From Sarcocystis neurona (lineage: Eukaryota > Apicomplexa > Conoidasida > Eucoccidiorida > Sarcocystidae): a stretch of 64,000 nucleotides of DNA. A model generated the notes under the pieces. The model was not told where the DNA came from and did no database searches. It worked only from the letters and a program-made list of their open reading frames with translations. Location of the stretch: NCBI GenBank assembly GCA_000727475.1, contig KL647289.1, positions 6,575,255-6,639,254 of the forward strand. The letters are read 5' to 3'. Made by a program: the position numbers and the translations under genes. This document shows, piece by piece, positions 52,352 through 63,137 of the stretch. Within the stretch, counting starts at the first letter, position 1, and every line of letters begins with the position of its first letter.

Positions 52352-52515
52352 CAATACGACCAAAGAGAAGGGAGCAGCAACCTCTGCAGCGGCTTTGTGG
52401 ACGATATCCCGTGTGGAGCAATCAGTGACTGCTGCAGAGATTGACGAGATTAAATGCAGACTGCAGCTGGCTGTGAGAAAGTCTTACAACACTCCGGCAG
52501 AGGCTACAAGCATGA
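52352..52515 (+). CDS. Repeat-module gene, exon 27
   Basis: Acceptor GCGTACGTACAG; phase 2, matching exon 26. Reads NTTKEKGAATSAAALW, then SVTAAEIDEIKCRLQLAVRK and SYNTPAEATSM. Clearly protein-like and repeat-free. It runs into a GT-rich, TA-rich tract, so the exact donor (52515 or 2-4 bases later) is open. Confidence 0.7.
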
Positions 52516-53135
52516 GTGTGTGCACATATATATATATATATATATATATGCGCATACGTGGAACGTGTATGTGGAAGCAGCGATAACCACGCGTGTCCGT
52601 ATACCCGGGGAAACGTTATATGCTCATATGTACGCGAGCCTGTGAATACGTGTATATGCGTATATACACACATATAAATATTCATAAACATACGTATGTG
52701 TCTGTACACTCTTAGTGTGCTGCGCTGTGTATGCACGTCTACCCGTCCTTCATGGTGACCTTAGCACCTGCAACCGCTCTGCGGTCTAAGGTGCTTTGAC
52801 CAGAATCGCCCCTTTATCCTACGCGAAATTACAAGAGAAATGTGTCGCTTTCCACACGCAGGATCCTGAATGGGGACAAACGTCAGTGACGCATACATCG
52901 TTACATACGTAGCACGTACGTGTGAATCAATAACAACTCGCATGTCTTTGTGTATGTGCAGCCGCTCATGTGAGGCCAGGTATGTGTCCTACGCCTCAGA
53001 ATCTCTACACCTATGGAGGCGCGTGTCTATGCGCGCGTACGTGCGCGCAGGCGTCTGCGCAAGCATAGAAACGTATGTGTGCATATAGGCATGAGCGCTC
53101 CCTGTCTGTCTGCGTTGTACTTGTCTGGAACACAG

Positions 53136-53184
53136 TCCAGGGCCTCGCTGTTGCAACGCTTTTACTGTTGCCGCCTCTCGTGTG
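53136..53184 (+). CDS. Repeat-module gene, candidate exon 28
   Basis: Acceptor CTGGAACACAG, donor GTAGCA. In phase 0 it reads SRASLLQRFYCCRLSC and leaves phase 1, matching the next candidate. Phase 2 reads PGPRCCNAFTVAASRVVAN and is also plausible. Confidence 0.35.
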
Positions 53185-53404
53185 GTAGCAAACTCGGTCG
53201 ATGGTGTTGGTGCTATTGCATGCACCCGAGTTTAGCCGCCCTGCTGCTACTGCGGCTTCCACTGTGGGACTTCTACTGCGGGCACCACATACGTGTACAT
53301 ATATGTATGTATGAAGGAGAGATGGATAGATCGATATAGCGCCTCTTCACCCGAGCCGGCTTATAAACGTGCTGCGGCTCCTGAGATGCCGCTGCTGTGG
53401 ACAG

Positions 53405-53690
53405 TGTGCTGGCGCCGCCGCCAACTCAGTGCGATGAGTGCTGCTGTGCAGCAAATAGTGCTGCTGTTGCGCCGCTTCCTCCGGGAGAGCTGGCCGCAGG
53501 AGCAGTTTTCGTAGCTTCTGCCTCTGCTGCGTTGCTCTGGAATTACGAAGGCGCGCAGAATCCGCTCTGCGGCGCAGCGGCGACCGTACCGCTGGGTGTG
53601 CGCCCCGCGCCAACGCCCGACGTTCTTTATGAAGAAGCGATACTTCGTATACAAAACTTACATGTTTCGCTCTACATCCCGACCTGTGTG
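53405..53690 (+). CDS. Repeat-module gene, candidate exon(s) 29 (VLYEEAILRIQNLH helix)
   Basis: Two overlapping readings. From an acceptor at 53404 in phase 1: RRRQLSAMSAAVQQIVLLLR to a donor at 53510. Further right, in another frame, an Ala/Pro-rich lead runs into PTPDVLYEEAILRIQNLH, a textbook helix half of the module (L-Y-E-E-A). Probably two exons separated by a short intron near 53.51-53.56 kb. The right edge is uncertain. Confidence 0.5.
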
Positions 53691-54411
53691 CCCGCCTGTC
53701 TCTTTCTCTCTACATATTTATGTATGTATCTTGAAGTGTACACACGTAGAACGAAATAGGGCGGGCTGTCACTACCTACGTATGCGCGTCCATTCGTCTA
53801 CGAAAAGGTAGTGCTCAGTCACGCTAGAGATCTGCGTGCACGCGTACAGAAGGACACTCGTACACCTGTGCGCACACAAGGCCGCACCTATACATGCGCG
53901 TCGCTACATTTTTACTCTCACACATACATTTTTTCAAAAGCTCTGTTATAGTCAGGAAGCTGCGCATCGTGCCTGCTCTCGCCGCATGCAAGGTGGACGT
54001 GGTCATGTGTCCTTCTCACATGCTCGACAGCAGCGGTTGTCTCCCTGCCTGTCCACACATAAATCTTCACACACGCATACCGCTTCACACGTATTTGGAC
54101 ATATATATATATATATATATATATGTATAGTCGTATAAACATATACATGTAAGTGTATCAGTATTTACACGTACACATTGAAATGCCGTCGTACAGATAC
54201 ACAAGTGTAGGTATATCAGTGCACACGTACGTCACCACGCATGTATAGATGTGGGTTATGTGTACACGTGTAAATACGTATATATGTAAATACGTGGATA
54301 CGCAAATGATAGAAACATATATGTGTATATATATGTGTACAAATATGTACACGTGTACGTACGTCCGTATATACAAGCATTTAGTGCGTACAAGCGCATA
54401 GCGTCTGGCGC
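53691..54411 (+). other. Intron or 3' region with TA repeats
   Basis: TA/CA-rich; a (TA)n run at 54.1 kb. No supported exon. Confidence 0.4.
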
Positions 54412-54639
54412 TTGAGTGGATGGAACACGCCCCGTGCAGAAGACGCGGCAGTGCAAAGGTATTTTTTCTGGGAGTCCAGGGGCTCCACGATGGCAACAGC
54501 AGCAGCAGGACTGGACTTGCTGAAGAGAAAGTGCCTGCCCACAGCAGCGCGACTCTCAAGCAGGATCGCCGAAGGACAGAAATGTCCTGCAAGAGCTGCA
54601 GCTGCCGATGCAGAAACAACACTGCGGCAGCTGCAATAG
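54412..54639 (+). CDS. Possible terminal exon of the repeat-module gene
   Basis: A frame reading DLLKRKCLPTAARLSSRIAE then AAAADAETTLRQLQ and a stop at 54637-54639. A second frame ends at 54644 (KQDRRRTEMSCKSC...). Acceptors exist at about 54435 and 54482. No F-x-P core follows. Assignment to this gene is by position and composition only. Confidence 0.35.
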   Translation: MSGWNTPRAEDAAVQRYFFWESRGSTMATAAAGLDLLKRKCLPTAARLSSRIAEGQKCPARAAAADAETTLRQLQ

Positions 54640-55759
54640 CGTAGCGCTACATAGCTGTGGCGACGCCTCTGCAGTTTCTTCCTTCGCAGCACACACTTCC
54701 TCTCCGAGAAACGCAGACACAAATAGATACTCCTTCGCTCACACGTACATCCATAGATACACACACCTAGGCAAGTACACATTTGTACACGTGTCTTCAC
54801 GTACGCCCAGATGTACCCACGAATTTCTACATGTACCTTTTAGAACAAATATACATATATATATATGTACAGGTAAGTATAGATATACACATGTATGTGT
54901 AGACACGTCTACCAACCGCTGCAGATTATCACATATATGTATATATATATATAGGCATATGTGTGAAAGGAGGGAGGCGCAGGTGGACATGATGGCACCA
55001 ACAAATACCCACATTTTTAATTTACACACAAGGTGGTACTACGCTTACTATCCCTCTGTCCTCGTCCACAAGTGTACGTACACCGGCTCGGAGTGGCTTG
55101 TGCGTCCCAGTGTGTGTATACTACGGCACACTGCGCACGCAGCATCTGACTGCTGCAGCCGCAATGGAAAACTGCACCGCGCGTGCTTCCGCACCGCAGA
55201 CTGTTTTGTCTGCGAAGACACACGACTTCCCAAAAAAGAACATCTACATACAGTTACACATATATATATATGCACTTATCTATCTATCTACCTATCTATC
55301 TATACATATATATATATATACGTACATCGAGATATGTGCATGTATCTATCTATCTATATTTGTATGAATGTATATAAATATGTGCGTTTATCTATCTATA
55401 TATATATGTATACGCATAAATATGTGCATTTACCTATGTATACGTATGCGCATATACATATGTAGACATATTATTGTGTGAATGTAGAGAGACTGTCAGC
55501 AGCCCGCGTGTGTGTGTATATACGTTTATACACAAATGTCTCTCCATACGTGTGGGGACACGTCTCACTTCTCCATATAAACGTACGTACACGTCCGCAC
55601 CTCCGCCATGTCATAGAGACGACCACACACAGACACAGGTGTGTATACGTAAAAAGTGTCTACAAGAACACCCCTAGATATATGTGTATACATATATATA
55701 TATATATGTAAATACACCCGTCGCTCGCTGCGCAAGTGCAGACGCGAGGGTGAAGTGAA
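54640..55759. other. Convergent intergenic spacer, TA- and CTAT-rich
   Basis: It lies between the plus-strand locus and the convergent minus-strand gene. It holds (TA)n and (CTAT)n microsatellites, notably 55.27-55.42 kb. Short plus-strand frames near 55.05-55.2 kb have no support. Confidence 0.5.
55277..55420. repeat. (CTAT)n / (TA)n compound microsatellite
   Basis: Runs of CTAT at about 55278, 55347 and 55389, separated by TA runs. Confidence 0.8.
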
Positions 55760-58700
55760 CTAGGTGACTCTGTCGATCGACACTTGGCTGAGCAGCAGCA
55801 CCAGTTTCCTCTGTGTGAATTGCCGGTCAGGCATCGGCGCGCCTCCAGCAAACTGCTGCGTCCCTACCTCGCCCACGACCATCTCCCCGGTGGCAGAACT
55901 TTCACCGCGTGGAACACAGAAACGTACCAGTGACGTACAAGCGTATATACAAATGCACTGGTTACATATATATATGTATATATAGAGAGAGAGATGCAGA
56001 CGTGGACACTTACACATATACATATATATACATAAATGTATGCAGGCGCTCCGATGTTGACGAAAACACCGTTACGCCGATCCCGACATGGAAGCAGACG
56101 AAAATAGAGTCGTCTTCCATCTGCTAGACAAAACGCAGGCGCCGCCTAGAAGGAGCACCTCCGCGTGCTCTTGGTGCATGCGCATACGAAGCATGCAGAT
56201 TCGTCTCAAACTGCCAGCGGCCACTGCTGGTGTTGCTACTGCTTTCGTCGCTGTGTGTCGCCGGCATGACACGTGCGGCTGCTGCTGCTGCACCGCCAGG
56301 AACAGCCTTCTGCGACTTGCTGCAGCGTCGCTGTTGCTGCAGCAGCAGCACGGTGCTGCTCAGTGCGGCGGAGGGCACCTGCTGGAACACCCCGTGCATC
56401 CTGCCGATAAGAGAGCGAGCAGCAGCCTGCAGCAGCAGCTCGTGTGGAGTCACTGCAGCAGTTCTTCCAGCGCCACCGACTGCTGTGGTTTGCGCTGCTG
56501 CTACTGATTCGGCAGCAGCTGATTTGGCCGCGTCTGCTGCCGCTGTTGCTGCCTTTGCTGCCTGCTCAAGCTCCGCGCAGGTGGGAGCAGACGACAGCAG
56601 CAGGGGACGTACGAGCAGCAGCAGCCGCAGCAGCTTGACAAGCTGCTCGCTTTCGTGCAGCAGTTGTGCAAAGCAAGTGGTGTGTAGATACACCACATTA
56701 GGCGGCACCAGGTCGGGCAGGTCTCCGTCATCTGCTGCTATGGAGTGTACGCGCAGCCTCGTACCCCCTCTGCTGCCGTTACTCTGCTGCTGCTGCAGTT
56801 CGTCCTTCCCCAGTCGCACTTGGTCTTTCAGCAGCTGCTGCAGCACCCGCTGTCGTGGTTCTCCCTGCAGGCCGACAGATTCGGCCATTCCCGCTGTCGC
56901 TGCTGCTTCCTCCTTCTCCTCCTCTTCCTTGCTGCTGGCTTCTCCTGATTCAGCTGCCGTCTCGCCGCCCGGTGTTGCGTCGTCCTCCTCGTCGTCGTCA
57001 GCAGGCAGTCCCAGCTGCACCAGCACGTCGTCGTCAGCGTCGGCAGTCAGCAGCAGATTGTCGGCTGCATACGCAGCCACAGGCGAGCAGAGGAGGCGTC
57101 CCGCTGCTGCAGCAGCCGCGACCGCCATTTGCTGACTTTGAAGACGGACCCGCAGCAGCGCCTCCGCTGCTTCTCGTTCTTCCTCTTCCTTTTCTTCTCG
57201 CCTCTGCTGTTCGACTGCTGCTCTAGCTGCTGCCTCTTCAATAGCGTCCGCCACAGACAGCAGACCCGGTTGCATCCCCCATTTGGCACACAGCTGCTGC
57301 TTCACCATCTGCAGCTGCTGCTCCTCTTGGCTGCTGCTGCCGTTGCTGCTGTCGCTACTCTGCTGCGCCGTCGGCTGGTGCAGAGACCCGAACGTGTCGG
57401 CGGCAGCGCCGCAGCGAGCCAGATTTGGCAGCGGCAAAGCGGCAGGCGTTATGACTCCTGCTGCTGCCCCTGCTGCTGTCTCTGATGCGGCGACGGTGTG
57501 CGGCCTGGCTGCCGTTGCCTGTGTTTGCTGCAGGAGGAGCAGCAGTTGCGTGTGAAGCTGCAGCAGCACCTCTGTGGACGTTGCATCTGTCCAAGCAGCA
57601 GCCACGACGTCCAGCAGCAGGATGGTCTGCTGCTCTTCATCGTAGACAAGAGAGAAGCAGCAGCCACAGAAACAACAACGCGAATAAGACAGGGCGCATG
57701 CGTCAAGCTGCAGACGTGCAGGCGCCTCGGCTGCAGCGACGGCAGCAGCTGCTGCAGCGCCACAAGAAGCGGTCCGCGACCTTCCCCCCCCTGCTGCTGC
57801 TGCAGAAACAGAAGCTGTCTGCCTTGTTCAATCAAGCTACCGACGTGCTGGTCTCTCTCTCCTCTTCCGAAATGCTGCTGCAGCTGCTGCAGCTGCTCGA
57901 TTTGCTGCTGAAGCAGCACCACCACCAGTCGCAACGCATTGCGCTGCACTGCGCTGTGCACCTGTCCTCTCTCCCAGGCACCCATGTTTTTTCCTACGTG
58001 CCACTCCATGGGGCTGACAGCAGCAGCAGCAGCAACGGAAGCGACGGCACGAGAACCGGCCGGAGAAACAGCAGAAGGGCGCAAGGGAGCCATGGCCGGA
58101 GCAGCGGCAATATCAGCAGAAGCTGTGACGAGATCCCGAGCAGCTGCAGGAGAAGTATCGCACGTACTAGCAGCAGGAGGTTCAGTCCGGCGTGGAGAAA
58201 AAGCTGCTCTTTCCGCACCTCGTGTCCTCAGGGCAGCAGCGCTCGAACAGCAAGAAGAAGACGACTTTTGCGGCAGTGGCCCTTCTGTCTCTGTGCTGCC
58301 GGCAGCCTCTGTTTCTGCTGTTGCAGTGCTGCTGCTGCTGCTGTTCTTGCCCATGCTGCACAGCAAGGCTTGCAGGTCGCCTTCAAAAGGAGAAACAACG
58401 TCCTTCCTGCTGCGAGGAGTGTCGCTGCTGCTGCCTTCCCCATCGCTGCAGCGCAGCCCTTGCAGCGCCCAGTGCCAGACAGGCACTTCGTTCCACTGCG
58501 TCGACGTCACCGCCGCTGTTGCTGCTTCTGCTGCTCCTGCGGCTGACTCCGCTGCTGCTGCTGCTTCTGCTTCTGCTGCAGCTGCTGCTGGATCTACGCC
58601 CCCACCGTACTGTTTTTCGCCCCCACCACTTGCAGCCTGCTCGACAGGGAGCTCCGCTGCAGCAGCGGCAGCATTACCAGCAGTCAAAGAACTGCTGCCA

Positions 58701-60421
58701 GTATTCTCTCCCACCCGGCCAAACACTCCCCACTCTGAGTGAAGCCAGCGCTGCAGGTGAGAGGGAAACCAGGACGGTAGCCGGTCCTGCTGCAGCATTT
58801 GTCCTGCTGCTGTTTCTGCACCGCTGCTGCCGCTGGGCTCCTCGAGGCGACGAAGTTCTTCAAGTTCTTCCACACTACGCAGCAGCAGCTGCCCGAAGCC
58901 CGAAGCAGTCTCGCTCACTTCCTGCTGCAATTCTGGACTGTGGGGAGAGGCTACCGTCAGCGCAGCACGACCGCCAACTGCCGCCGCCTGCTGCTGCTGC
59001 TGCAGTTGCTGCAGCCGCGCTTGCCGCTGCAGCGGGTCTGTCGCTGCTGCAGTGTGCACCCACGCGGAGACAGGACCCCACAGCGGCTGCACCTGGGCGG
59101 CAGCAGCTGCTGCTGCTGCCTGGGCCGCTGCCGCGGCTGCGGCTGCAGCAGCAGCTCTGCCTCGCCGGCGGTCCACAACAGTTGTAGATGCGGTGCTGCT
59201 GCGAGCCCCAGGATGCTGCAGCTGCTGCAGCAGAAAATGTTGCCGAAGATGCGCAGCTTTGGCTGCTGACGTGTGGAAACGGCGAGAGCAGGAGAAGCAG
59301 ATAAACGGGCGATCGGCGTACAGCGCGCGCAGAGCTGCCGCCGCAGGTGCGAGTGTGCTGTTGTCTGTCCCGTGCGCGCTGCTGCCAGCAGCAGACAAGC
59401 AGCCTTCATAGATGAGAGAAGCAACCAGAAGTTGCTGCTGCTCCTCCTGATGTTGCCGCTGCTGCTTCTGCAGGTGCTGCAGCAACCCCAGCAGCAGCAA
59501 GGCAGAAGACGGGAACAGCTGTGGCGATACGACAGCAGTCTGCGTAGGCAGACGCCACACGGGAGTTGCTGCTAGTATTGCTGTTTCAGCTGCTGGTGCC
59601 GCACCGCCCGCCCCTGAGGTTCGGGGCCTCGAAAAGGGGGCTTCCCCAGCTTTGGCGGTGCCATCAGCAGCAGGACCAGCACAGGCTGCTCGTCGGTCTA
59701 TCTCCTGAGTGGCTGCAGGAGCACTTGCTCGCTGCTTCCGCAGCAACGACAGCAGCAGCCGTCGCAGACGTCCCCGAGGCAAGAGCGCGGGGTCAAGCTG
59801 CTGCAGGTAACTGCTGTGAGACAGAGACAGAGGAGGCTCCGACCGCCACGCCCAGTCGCTGCTGTAAGGAGGGGGGCCTGCACACGTCGGCGAGAAGCCA
59901 TTCGCTACTGCTGCTGCTGCTCTCGCTGTCGCAGGAGAAGTGCTGACCAGCTCAGAAGTAAGAGCAGCAGGCCTAGGTCCCCTGGTCGTGCTGTCGGCTG
60001 GAGGAGGGGGGGGAGGAGGAGGCGGCGGCGGAGGAAACGACCCTGGAGACGGCAGCGAGCGCCGCTGTCGCTTTAAAGCAGGCGTCTCGAGAAGTGTGAG
60101 GTCGGCAGCAGCAGCAGCACCACTGCTCAGGGAGGACACCGCTGCTGGTGCTGCAGCGGCAGCACCAGATGAGGAGGGGAAGGCTGCAGCACTGGCAGGA
60201 AGAGAAGGACATAAGAAGCGGCAGAACGAAGAGGGCGGCGGAAGAAACAATTGCGACAGGGACGGCGGAGAAGCGACAGCAGCACGAGAAGGAGGCTGTG
60301 CTGCCGCTCGGGCAGTTGTCAATATGGCAGTGCCATCAACACCAACAGCAGAAGCCGCCGTGGGTGTTGCTGCTGCACACGGTGACGGTGCCGCTGCTGT
60401 TGCGGTGGGAACCTTTGCCAT
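55760..60421 (-). CDS. Large Ala/Gln-rich protein with a Pcf11-like C2H2 zinc finger
   Basis: Model of three exons in transcript order: 57716-60421, 56188-57632 and 55760-55898, with phases 0 and 2 and 1429 residues. The ATG at 60421 follows an in-frame stop. Residues 368-395 read YADRPFICFSCSRR then HLRQHF: C375, C378, H391, H395 (59237-59299). The LYAD..P..C..C..RF context closely resembles the first zinc finger of Pcf11, a subunit of pre-mRNA cleavage factor II that ties 3' end processing to RNA polymerase II. A later WGPVSAW and, in exon 2, VVYLHTTCF may match conserved parts further on. Also seen: a 12-Pro run (about residues 130-141), long Ala and Gln runs, and an acidic stretch in exon 2. 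Not seen: the N-terminal polymerase-CTD-interacting domain and a second CxxC. Intron 1 (83 nt) and the last exon are tentative. Another C2H2 protein is possible. Confidence 0.6.
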
Positions 60422-62711
60422 GGTTGCTGCCGGCAGCCGTACGGACAGTTACCTCTAGAGAACAAGGTTGCGGTGGACCCTGCTGCAGTAGGCAATGCAC
60501 CCCTGCAGGCGGTGCTGCTATTGTTGCTGCATCGTAGGTTGGCTTTTCGCCTGGGCAGCAGGAGAAGCAGCATAGGCGAACTTGTACGCTCTCTTACCTA
60601 GGAGGCGAGACGCCAAAATCTGGGTCAGACCTGCTGTCGCAGACTTCCGAGGAGCTAAGGGGCGGCAGCAGCAGGAACTGCTGCAGCAACAGCAGCCCTC
60701 GCGGCTACGACCACTGGGTTTCACACCGCCACAGGAGCAAACGGAGCTGCTGGTGCTGGTGTTACTGCTGCTGTTGTCTCCGAGTCACTTGCTGCTGCCG
60801 TGGAGCGGCCGTCGCTGCAGGAACCGCAGCAGAGGCACTGCTGCCTTTTTATAAGTACGGCAGCTTCGTCCCCGTGTCGCTGGCACCTGCAGGAGCGTCC
60901 ACGCATGCGAAGAAGCTCGGAAGATAGCAGTGCCGCCACCACATTTGGCCATCCTGGAGTACAGCAGTAGCAGCAGCAAAACGGCAGCGACAGCAGCAGG
61001 ACAGTAACCACAGCATCGAGGCAGCAACAGCTGCTCTTATGGTACGTCACAGGAGCAGCAGTCGCAGTGACACAAGAAGTGAAAAAGTAGCAGTGGTACG
61101 CATGTGGCGGCGCACGCAGGGGCACTAGAGATGGTGCAGACGCAGCTCCAGCAGCCGACTCGCGCCCTGTCGTCGCAGTAAGAAGCAACAGCAGCAGAAC
61201 TACGACAACACCAGCAGCAGCGGCAGACCACCAGGGCTCGGGCGTCAAACCAGTGAGATGTACGTACGCCACGTGTGTGCACCGCCAGCGGCGTGACGCA
61301 GCAGCAGCAGCTGCAGCTCTTCCGCGGAACCTGCGGCGCCCAGGCGATATGTACGCGGCAAAGGAAGCAATGAAACGCAGACAGAATAAAGCTGCAGCAC
61401 CGTCAAGGGCAAAGGAAGTCTGTACGTGCCTGCAGGTCGACTTGGGGTAGCGCAGAAGGAGCCACGAAGAAGGAATGAAGAGCTGCAGAACAACCGCTGG
61501 AGCTGCGGCTGCGCACGTGGCAGCGGCAGCAGCAGCAGCAGCAATTGCAGCACGTGTTCCGACAGCTGCAGTCCTGCCCGCTGAACCACCAGTAGGAGCG
61601 GCAGCAGCAGTCCTGGCAAGGGCACCACCAGCCGCAGCAGCAGCAGTCCTGCTAATTGCAGGATCAGTCGCAGCAGCAGCAGCAGCAGTCGTAGAGTTGC
61701 GCGATCCCCCGAGAAGGCTCAGAATCGGTAGCTGTCGTCGTCGCGAAGGAGGGAGAGAGCCCGTAGGGGGATCTTAGAGGAGCAGCAAGCGCCGCGAGCT
61801 TAGTACTCTCTCGGAAGGACGCGTGGTACGAAAGTGTTGATACATACGACGCTGTTGCCATAAGCAGCTACACGTAGATGGAAGTCCGCCCGCCAGGTGA
61901 AGCAGACACGAAGGAAAACGGTACACGCAACTCAGAGGCGGGATATGCATTCGTTCTTTAGGAAGAAGAGATCAAGTAAACTGGGAAGATTTAATCTCTT
62001 TGAAAAGGAGTGGACTGCAGGCAGCACCGCAGGAGCACCGGCAGCAGTAGCAGCAGCAGTAGCTACCGCAGCAGCTGTGGTAGCAGCCTGACGGAAGTGG
62101 ATTGCCATCTCCGCACAAGCGGAGACGAAAAATAAAACACATACAAGGGAAAGGGACAGAGAGAGAGAAAAAAGAAAGGTGCCGCGCGACGTTCGAGCAA
62201 GACGCGATCCCGCCGCCGTTGTGTGCATGCATGCGAGCTATTACGTGAAACGTGTGTACGCAGCGGCAGCAACAGCCGCAGCAGCAGGAGCAACCCGCAG
62301 GAAAAGCGGCAGCTGCTGCAGCAGGAGCGCAGCAGCTGACCAGTAACAGGAGCGGCAGCAGCAGAGTTTCGCAGCAGCAGGAGAAAGCACAACGACCGCA
62401 GCCGCAGCAGAAGACCACGGCACCTGCGTGAACGCAGTTTTGCTATAGAACGTCCTTTTTCATGAGAGATGCGTCTCCACTCAGTCAAAGAGGGCGCTGC
62501 ACAAAACATCTGGCGGGTCATCTCAACAGCGACTGATATGTATATATGCAGAAGTAATAGCCTTCTCTCTCTGTGTGTATACATACGTCTTTCATGCCTG
62601 ACAACCAGGAGGAAACATACGTGAACAACAATATATATGTAAATATATCGCAAGAAATTATCACGGTGGAAGCACTGGTCTGTAGACGAAGAAAGATTTG
62701 TTCACCCAAAG
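60422..62711. other. CAG/CTG-rich region upstream of the zinc-finger gene
   Basis: Dense CAG/CTG on both strands. A minus-strand stretch at about 60604-60662 reads SEVCDSRSDPDFGVSPP directly before a consensus donor GTAAGA and may be an upstream exon of the zinc-finger gene. Its phase does not fit the ATG exon, so it is not included. A plus-strand frame at 61.9-62.09 kb (KLGRFNLFEKEWTAG, then poly-Ala) is unassigned. Confidence 0.35.
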
Positions 62712-63137
62712 ACGTCGGGGTGTGTATCGACACTGCAGAGGCCCAAATGTAGTGGCGCGTGGACAGCACCGTGCGGAATGCCTCGTATGCAGATGAGACT
62801 ACGTGTGTATCTTTTGGTGGAACCTCAACGTAGAAACAAACATATACATATATGTTACTTACACGGAGAAATCCGTATATATGTGGGTATACGTTTGTTA
62901 ACCTTGGAAACGGAACTGCTTGACCGACAAAAAGACGCCCGCCCGCAAACACAGCGGCCCTCGCCTGCATAAGGGTGCACATAGCTTCATGTACTTGTAT
63001 ACACCAAGCTGTGTCTCTCTATACACAAGCCGTTCATGTTTGGTTTCGATCTCATTACGACTCCATAATTGTACCGTACTACTTGATATAAGGGACCAGA
63101 GTACTGCGGTAGCAATTCCTCTTCGAGGAAGATACAA
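62712..63137 (-). CDS. Candidate 3' exons of an unrecognised minus-strand gene
   Basis: An exon at 63005-63137 follows a strong acceptor (GATCTTTTCTCTGCAG) and reads LYLPRRGIATAVLWSL, then SRNEIETKHERLVYRETQL, with donor GTGTAT in phase 1. A following exon ending at about 62712-62833 can be read in phase 1 to a TGA (GSTKRYTRSLICIRG ... HPDVFG). A phase-0 reading (AYEAFRTVLSTRHYIW) is also open. The plus strand is open too, so strand and frame are uncertain. No domain recognised. Confidence 0.3.

Larger units (their letters stand above)
18451..54639 (+). other. Locus of a giant multi-exon gene built from a repeated helix plus F-x-P-x-[ILV] module
   Basis: Short exons spread over about 36 kb on the plus strand encode variants of one module. 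The first half is a charged helix with cores such as YEQLVADLYRR, FERLHAEARRRR, RLFETPEERL, LSEVYGGAQIRR and VLYEEAILRI. The second half carries F-x-P-[x]-[ILV] cores: CSFKPQL, FPFHPQ, CSFKPQI, TFKPQL, FPFRPQI, CTFHPRL, FRPTV. Many exons end within the module and join with matched phases, which shadows would not do. Modules of this kind (a helix, then E-C-T-F-x-P-x-I) are known to me from protist coiled-coil or cytoskeleton-associated proteins, but I cannot name the orthologue. Exon entries below give individual evidence. The 5' end may be the first in-frame ATG at 18644, and the 3' end is set at a stop at 54637-54639; both are provisional, and two adjacent genes remain possible. Confidence 0.65.

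Noticed and set aside
54608..55465. Plus-strand frame of 285 codons
   Set aside because: Runs through CA and TA microsatellites; only the first few residues overlap plausible coding sequence.
56230..57135. Plus-strand frame of 301 codons, Ser/Ala-rich
   Set aside because: Antisense of exon 2 of the minus-strand zinc-finger gene, where the acidic stretch becomes poly-Ser.
58192..59187. Plus-strand frame of 331 codons
   Set aside because: Antisense of the zinc-finger gene exon; Leu/Cys/Arg-rich from CTG repeats.
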